Part shown: positions 59,232 to 64,000 of the stretch, piece after piece
Position numbering within the stretch: position 1 is the stretch's first letter
How the letters are laid out: each line of letters starts with the position of its first letter
Assembly (NCBI GenBank): GCA_951799405.1
Contig: OX637362.1
Coordinates: 10,402,493 to 10,466,492 of the forward strand
From: Agapetus fuscipes
Lineage: Eukaryota > Arthropoda > Insecta > Trichoptera > Glossosomatidae
Direction: 5' to 3'
Length of the DNA: 64,000 bases
The notes under the pieces: generated by a model
The model's input: only the letters and a program-made list of their open reading frames with translations
What the model was told of the DNA's origin: nothing
The model's database searches: none
Translations under genes and position numbers: made by a program

Positions 59232-59392
59232 CTATTATCTTAGTTGGACAGATATGTTGATATTAAAGGCTCATATTTAATGCATGCCCACAAACAGGCA
59301 TATGTACCTTCGCTCTTACACATGCTGCGTGTGCACTTACAAAATAAACAAAACCTCACATGTACATAAACCTTGCAACACTTTGCTAAAGT
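59232..59392 (-). mobile_element. LINE tail 3' two-thirds
   Basis: TCTATTATCTTAGTTGGACA, TGCATGCCCACAAACAGGCA, CTCACATGTACATAAACCTT. It shares the subfamily variant ACAGGCA with 62930-63155. Confidence 0.7.
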
Positions 59393-59424
59393 ACTTTTTG
59401 TACATCATTTATAATTTTTTGTGC

Positions 59425-59634
59425 TCCTTGACTGAATCCCGTGCTGTAAAAATTGCTTCGCTTTTGCCAATGCCACCCCGGTGTCAGGGAAAGACGGCAG
59501 AGCGGCAAGGTTTATGTTCATGTGAGGTTTGTTTTAATTTGTAAGTACACACTCAGCGTTTGTTAACGCGAAATTACATGTGCCTTTATGTGGGCATGCA
59601 TTTAATGCATACATATCTTTGCAGCTTAGATTAA
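59425..59634 (+). mobile_element. Solo LINE tail copy
   Basis: TCCTTGACTGAATCCCGTGC start (AGGTTGGTATGAGGCTGACC deleted) and CTTTGCAGCTTAGATTAAAG end. Confidence 0.75.
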
Positions 59635-59676
59635 AGATAACGATTATTCAAAACGAATCTTCGCAATTTCAATACA

Positions 59677-60129
59677 CATCCTCTGATGTATGGAAGTGAA
59701 GCCTGGACGGTGAATGAAAGTGAGATTAGTAAAGTCCATACAGTAGAAATGGACTACTTAAGAAGTATGATTGGGAAAAGACGGAGTGATAGGGTGAGGA
59801 ATGATTTTGTTAGAGAGGAATGTGGTGTAAGAGAAAGTGTGAAAGTAAAGATTAAAAGAAGTATACTTAGATGGTTTGGACATTTGGAGAGAATGAATGA
59901 GGAAAGACTGACGAAGAAAGTGTATGCTGCGAGAATTGATGGATTTCGTGGAAGAGGAAGACCGAGAAAGGTATGGATGGACCAAATTTTCGAAATAGCG
60001 AATGAATGGGATATCCAGAGTCATAATAAAAGGAGAGCTTGTATGAAAAAGGTTATGGCTCTGGATGAAATGAAAGAAGTATGCAAGGATCGAAAGAAAT
60101 GGCGGTTGATCTGTAATGCTGGCGGTTAA
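59677..60129 (+). pseudogene. RTE-like LINE ORF, last 147 codons
   Basis: LMYGSEAWTVNESEISKVHT ... SMIGKRRSDRVRNDF ... ILRWFGHLERMNEERL ... GFRGRGRPRKVWMDQIFEIA ... MALDEMKEVCKDRKKWRLIC, equivalent to the last third of the polyprotein. Uninterrupted but 5'-truncated. The stop is followed by about 120 bp of T-rich spacer and the tail at 60249-60487, a clean example of the family's 3' architecture. Confidence 0.85.
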
Positions 60130-60248
60130 AGCTGAGGCTTTTAAATTTAAAAAATATTTTTTGTAGTTTTTAAATTTTTTACTGTTTAATTATTTAGAGT
60201 TTATTTGTTTTATATACATATTTGATTGTATTAATTGCTTGTAGATAC

Positions 60249-60487
60249 TCCTTGACTGATAGGTTGGTATGCGGCTGACCACCCATACTGTAAAAAATGG
60301 TTCACTTTGCCAATGTCACCCCTGCTTCAGGGAAGGTCGGCAAGAGCTGCAAGGGTTTTTTATATTGTAGGTCCACATGCGGCATGTGTAAGCGCGAAAT
60401 TATGCATGTCTGCTTGTGGGAATGCATTTAATATGAATCTCAAATGATACATATCTTTGCAGCTTAGATTTAGATTTAGATTTTAGA
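60249..60487 (+). mobile_element. LINE 3' tail attached to the 59677-60129 ORF
   Basis: TCCTTGACTGATAGGTTGGT to TTTGCAGCTTAGATTTAGAT, with a 25-bp deletion around TTCATTTGAG. It ends in TTTAGA repeats. Confidence 0.9.
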
Positions 60488-60704
60488 TCCTAAAACTCTA
60501 ATTTATATTATTCGTTGTATAATTTACCTTTATGTATTTTATTAGTTTTGTGATGAATGATTTACATATTTTTATCAGCGTGGATATTGTGTTTAAGCGG
60601 GAAATTATCTGGAAAGTGTAATGAAATAATAGATAACATTGTTGGCAGTAAATTACTGGGAATAATTACCATTTTCAATTAAATATACATATACGTATGA
60701 ATAC

Positions 60705-61125
60705 ATATCGACTGTTAAAAGGATGTAGGGCATGAGCGACAAAAACTAAATTGTTCAGGAGAGCAGTTTAAAGTTTGAGATTGCAGAAAAATGGGTTTTT
60801 TTTTTTTTTTTATCATATCACTAAAATCAAAACAACCCTGGAATTAAAAAAAAGGCATTTTTTTTAATGTGGTTTTAAGTTGTTTAACGAGATGTCACAA
60901 GCTCCTTTAGTACAAAAAAGTTCAAAAATTTCGTCGGTTACAAAAAAAAAACATGCTTCGAAAACGCAGTTGTTTGCTTGGGCATGAATAACAACAAAAA
61001 ATCATCGTAGATCCATCGGAGTGAGCGCATTAGAAAGAGTGGAAAATTTTAAGTAGGATAGCATTCATAATTAATTTTCGACCAAAACATCGCGCCCTAT
61101 TTCCTTTATACCGTCGATATTATAC
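60705..61125. mobile_element. MITE F, full-length copy
   Basis: CGACTGTTAAAAGGATGTAG on the left and, complemented, CGACGGTATAAAGGAAATAG on the right. The inside carries TTAAAGTTTGAGATTGCAGA, CGCAGTTGTTTGCTTGGGCA and GCATTAGAAAGAGTGGAAAA, inverted relative to 53728-54158. Confidence 0.65.
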
Positions 61126-61129
61126 AAAC

Positions 61130-61390
61130 CAAATTAACAATTATAAAACACTTAATACGATACAATGTAATTCACACATAATTTGATCCATAACTGATCA
61201 TTGATTTTGTTGTATGGAAAATTCACTGTGGTTAACGGATGAGCCATGGCTTTGCTGTTTAAGAATAACAACGGTAGTGGTCAATTTGTGAAAAAGCGGC
61301 CGGGTTACTAGAAAAATGGCAAACCAATACTTTGTTAATGGTTGCTAAGGATGGTCCCATACAAGACTGACGTTTACTCTCCGAGACAAA
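61130..61390 (+). repeat. Repeat of the 6890-7095 type followed by repeat E
   Basis: 61190-61280 resembles 6995-7095. 61292-61385 (CGGCCGGGTTACTAGAAAAA ... CAAGACTGACGTTTACTC) is repeat E. Confidence 0.5.
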
Positions 61391-61502
61391 AATTCTAATT
61401 TAAAAAATGTCCTAACCTCACTGAAAGCTTAAATAAGGTACTTAAGAAGAACTTTGTCAAAAGTGCTAAAAAATTGTTTGGGTTTCGCATTTTTTATGTG
61501 TT

Positions 61503-61655
61503 TATCTATAATCTAAGTTACGAGTAAGTTAGTGATATTATAAAATAAACCAAACCTCAAATGCAACTCGTGCCTATTTCCTCTGAAACAGGGTTGACAT
61601 TAGCAACATTTTTAACGGCATCGCAGGTCAGCCTCATAACAAGTCAACGAACATT
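61503..61655 (-). mobile_element. LINE tail with central deletion
   Basis: TATCTATAATCTAAGTTACG, AACCAAACCTCAAATGCAAC, CTCTGAAACAGGGTTGACAT and GGTCAGCCTCATAACAAGTC. About 90 bp of the middle are missing. Confidence 0.7.
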
Positions 61656-61659
61656 TTTT

Positions 61660-62222
61660 TTAAATTAAATTGGTAAAAATAAAAATGTCCTACAGAGACG
61701 TTATTTTGTTCTGATTGTCAACATTTTTTAATTTTTATAATTTGAAATACCTTCACCAAAAAGAGACTAAGCTTTTGTGTGTGGTGAGGAGACATATATA
61801 GGAACATAGATTTTAAGTTTTTTTTATTTAAGGATGTATAAAAATCCTTTCAAATTTCATGCACATCCAGACATTATAAATGTAGGTCATATTTCATACA
61901 TCTAAAAAAAACTTGAATATAAAATTGTAAAAGTGTAGAATTTCGTCGTAAAGTTGGTCTCCTCTAACAATCTGGAATGTAATTTCGCTTCAGCGTGGCC
62001 CGCGGCAGTTTTTCGCGGACCGGTCGCCGCGACGCGCGCACAACCCAGCCTTCAATAATGTGTTTCCGAGGCATTGTGATCCTGGCACTGCAGCTGCGAG
62101 TCCTGGTCGGGATATAATACTCATTAGATGAGGACCTGGGGCTACCGGGGGGCTCCATCTCATCCTTCGTCACAAAGCAGAACCATGGAAGTAACATCGG
62201 TGTATTCCATTTTTATTCTATC
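61660..62222. other. Unassigned stretch with a GC-rich island
   Basis: 61970-62180 is strikingly GC-rich (GGCCCGCGGCAGTTTTTCGC, GGACCGGTCGCCGCGACGCG). A minus-strand 77-codon frame spans it (GSPRSSSNEYYIPTRTR segment). No domain or repeat is recognised. A retroelement UTR or a host exon is possible. Confidence 0.3.
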
Positions 62223-62224
62223 TA

Positions 62225-62485
62225 TCTAATCTAATCTAATCTAATCTTAGTTGCAAAGATGTGTTACATTGGAGATTCACATTACATGCATTCTCACAAA
62301 CAGACACGTACAAGTTCGCGCTTGCACATGCCTCATGTGAACCTACAACATAAAAACCAAATCTCAAATGGATACACACCCTGCAACTCTTGCCGTCCTT
62401 CCCTGAGACAGGGGTGACATTGGCAAAGTGAACCATTTTTACAGCATGGGTGGTCAGCCGCATACCAACCTATAAGTCAAGGAAC
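62225..62485 (-). mobile_element. LINE 3' tail with (TTAGA)n end
   Basis: Low end CTAATCTAATCTAATCTTAG, high end CATACCAACCTATAAGTCAA. It continues into a spacer, the palindrome (62565-62851) and the ORF remnant at 62866-62925. The whole is one LINE 3' end. Confidence 0.9.
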
Positions 62486-62564
62486 ATACACGACAAATTA
62501 CATTTTATACATCACTAAATAAAAATATATATGGACAACAAACAGTAAACAAATTCCAATCTAA

Positions 62565-62851
62565 TGGGGCATCCACACGCTTGCCAACCTAGCACAAGTC
62601 AAGCGCACAGTGTGTCGTCTAGAACATGCTAGCTGGACAAAATTTTGTCTAATGGACTAATTTTGTCCAGCTAGCATGTTCTAGACGACACACTGTGCGC
62701 TTAGCTACAAGCCAAGTGTGCAGTGTGTCGTCTAGAACATGCTAGCTGGACAAAATTAGTCCATTAGACAAAATTTTGTCCAGCTAGCATGTTCTAGACG
62801 ACACACTGTGCGCTTGACTTGTGCTAGGTTGGCAAGCGTGTGGATGCCCCA
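62565..62851. mobile_element. Perfect palindromic element, 130-bp arms, TAA flanks
   Basis: Arms 62566-62695 and 62721-62850 are exact reverse complements starting GGGGCATCCACACGCTTGCC. The centre is 25 bp. Each arm contains a second inverted repeat (AGTGTGTCGTCTAGAACATG ... complement) around a 12-bp loop (TTGTCTAATGGA on the left), so the strand can fold as one long or two short hairpins. TAA flanks a T...A-bounded unit (62562-62564 and 62852-62854). The sequence on both sides joins to match the uninterrupted LINE spacer at about 8690-8730. A 3-bp TAA duplication fits PIF/Harbinger-type targets. Confidence 0.8.
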
Positions 62852-62854
62852 TAA

Positions 62855-62926
62855 CAAACCCTAGCCGCCAACATTACAGATCAACCACCATTTCTTTCTG
62901 TCCTTATATACTTCTTTCATATCTAT
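62855..62926 (-). pseudogene. LINE ORF C-terminal remnant
   Basis: ACCCTAGCCGCCAACATTAC, AGATCAACCACCATTTCTTT and CTGTCCTTATATACTTCTTT are the complement of the KEVCKDRKKWWLIC end and stop. 5'-truncated at 62926. Confidence 0.75.
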
Positions 62927-62929
62927 CTA

Positions 62930-63155
62930 TAATAATCTAAGCTGCAAAGATATGTTAACATTTAAGGCTCATATTAAATGCATGCCTACAGACAGGCACA
63001 TGCAGGTTCGCGCCTACACATTCTGCATGCGTCCACACAAATAAACAAAACCTCACGTGAACATAAACCTTGCAACTCCTGCCGCTGTTCCCTGAAACGG
63101 GGTGGCATTGGCAAAAGTGAACTGATTTTTACAGCATGGTGGGTCAGCCTCATAC
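62930..63155 (-). mobile_element. LINE tail copy
   Basis: CTATAATAATCTAAGCTGCA to GGTCAGCCTCATACCAACG. It carries the ACAGGCACATGCAGGTTCGC variant. A partial duplication GGGGGTCAGCCTCACTCATT follows. Confidence 0.8.
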
Positions 63156-63184
63156 CAACGGGGGGTCAGCCTCACTCATTGTAG

Positions 63185-63325
63185 AAAAATATTTGATCGG
63201 CGGTACATGGTGGTTTACCTACCTTAATGTATGGAAGTGAAGCCTAGACGGGGAATGGAAGTAAGATAATTAGAGGCCATACAGTTGAAAGGAATCATCT
63301 AAGAAGTTTAAAATATATAATCATC
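63185..63325 (+). pseudogene. LINE ORF internal fragment
   Basis: TTGATCGGCGGTACATGGTG, TTAATGTATGGAAGTGAAGC and CATACAGTTGAAAGGAATCA then TCTAAGAAGTTT encode a decayed AVHGG ... LMYGSEA ... HTVE....LRS region. Confidence 0.7.
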
Positions 63326-63327
63326 TA

Positions 63328-63582
63328 AATATAAATCTAAATCTAAGTTGCAAAGATATGTAACATTGGGGATTCACATTATATGCATTTTTACAAGCAA
63401 ACACGTATAAATTGGCGCTTGCACATGCCGCATGTGAACCTACAACATAAAACCCAAATCTCCAAGGAACATACACCCTCAACTCTTGCCGACCTTCACT
63501 GAAACGGGAATGTCATTGGCAAATTGAACCATTTTCTACAGCATTGGTGGTCAGCCACATACCAACCTATTAGTCAAGGTTA
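63328..63582 (-). mobile_element. LINE tail copy
   Basis: AATCTAAATCTAAGTTGCAA to CATACCAACCTATTAGTCAA. Full length. Confidence 0.85.
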
Positions 63583-63589
63583 AAAAAAT

Positions 63590-63652
63590 ATTTGATCGGC
63601 AGTACACGGTGGTTTACCTACATATGTACCTTTATGTATGGAAGTGAATCAT
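63590..63652 (+). pseudogene. LINE ORF internal fragment, repeat of 63185
   Basis: ATTTGATCGGCAGTACACGG then TGGTTTACCTACATATG and TTATGTATGGAAGTGAATCA. Same start as 63180-63240, suggesting that [fragment + tail] was duplicated in tandem. Confidence 0.65.
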
Positions 63653-63654
63653 AA

Positions 63655-63895
63655 TAGACATATTAACATTTACAGTTCATATTAAATGCATGCCCACAAG
63701 GCACAAACAGACACGTGTATTTCTCGCTTACAAATGCTGAATGCGTACTTACAAATTAAAATCCAAACCTGAAATGAACATAAGCCCTACAACTTTTGCC
63801 GGACTTCCCTGGAACAGGGTGACATTGGCATTGTAAATAATTTTTAACAGTATGGGTGGTCAGCCTCATACCAACTTTTAAGTCAAGGAATGTCA
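63655..63895 (-). mobile_element. LINE tail copy
   Basis: ATAGACATATTAACATTTAC, CACAAACAGACACGTGTATT, CTTCCCTGGAACAGGGTGAC and CATACCAACTTTTAAGTCAA. The terminal TTGCAACTTAGATT is lost at the low end. Confidence 0.8.
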
Positions 63896-64000
63896 CACAT
63901 ATAATAAATATATTCCTGATTTTCATCTATTTCGTGATAAAATTGTTATTCTTAAAAGTACTTTTATTTTCCTGTTTTACATTTTTTTTGCTAATGCATC

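Overview
This 64 kb window is AT-rich animal DNA, most likely from an insect or other arthropod. The evidence is indirect: RTE-like non-LTR retrotransposons with arthropod-style C-terminal domains, tRNA-derived SINEs, many short TIR elements with TA or TAA-like duplications, and Penelope-like ends. I found no host gene: no convincing multi-exon coding signal, no rRNA and no functional tRNA gene. Every tRNA-like stretch I saw is a SINE head.

The window is a dense, nested repeat landscape. (1) The dominant component is an RTE-like LINE. Its 3' part reads: reverse transcriptase C-terminus, stop, about 110-150 bp spacer, about 240 bp 3' tail, then short (TTAGA)n-type repeats. More than 40 tail copies or fragments lie on both strands, and most have no ORF attached. 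A related LINE ends directly in short repeats without this tail; its best copy (24.5-25.76 kb) keeps the RT motifs and YADD. (2) Three tRNA-derived SINE families occur. SINE-B carries three different 3' tails, one of which is a whole SINE-A, giving a dimer. (3) Penelope-like ends carry hammerhead-ribozyme-like cores, several in inverted palindromes. (4) TIR elements include a TA-flanked GGGGCCGTCC MITE (11.1 kb), a TA-flanked CCCTTAGTAC family (10.5 and 56.0 kb), a hAT-like element (45.1 kb), a 1.57 kb element with arms of roughly 370-400 bp (16.0-17.6 kb), a perfect 130-bp-arm palindrome (62.6 kb) and others. (5) Two solo LTRs (14.7 and 49.8 kb) have 4-bp target duplications.

Large-scale structure: 0-8 kb holds Penelope-like ends, SINEs and LINE tails; 8-12 kb LINE 3' ends and MITEs; 12-20 kb SINE dimers, a solo LTR and the long TIR element; 20-27 kb tails, a minisatellite and the RT-bearing LINE inside a TIR element; 27.8-36.6 kb a tandem segmental duplication of about 4.1 kb; 37-45 kb SINEs, tails and MITEs; 45.7-48.0 kb a tandem triplication with CATA microsatellites; 48-64 kb SINEs, the second solo LTR, LINE fragments and the perfect palindrome.

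Nothing here forms an operon or pathway. The functional logic is parasitic: the LINE machinery probably moved the short tails and perhaps the SINEs, and transposase-less TIR elements depend on enzymes encoded elsewhere. Coordinates of degenerate copies are approximate (about 5-20 bp).
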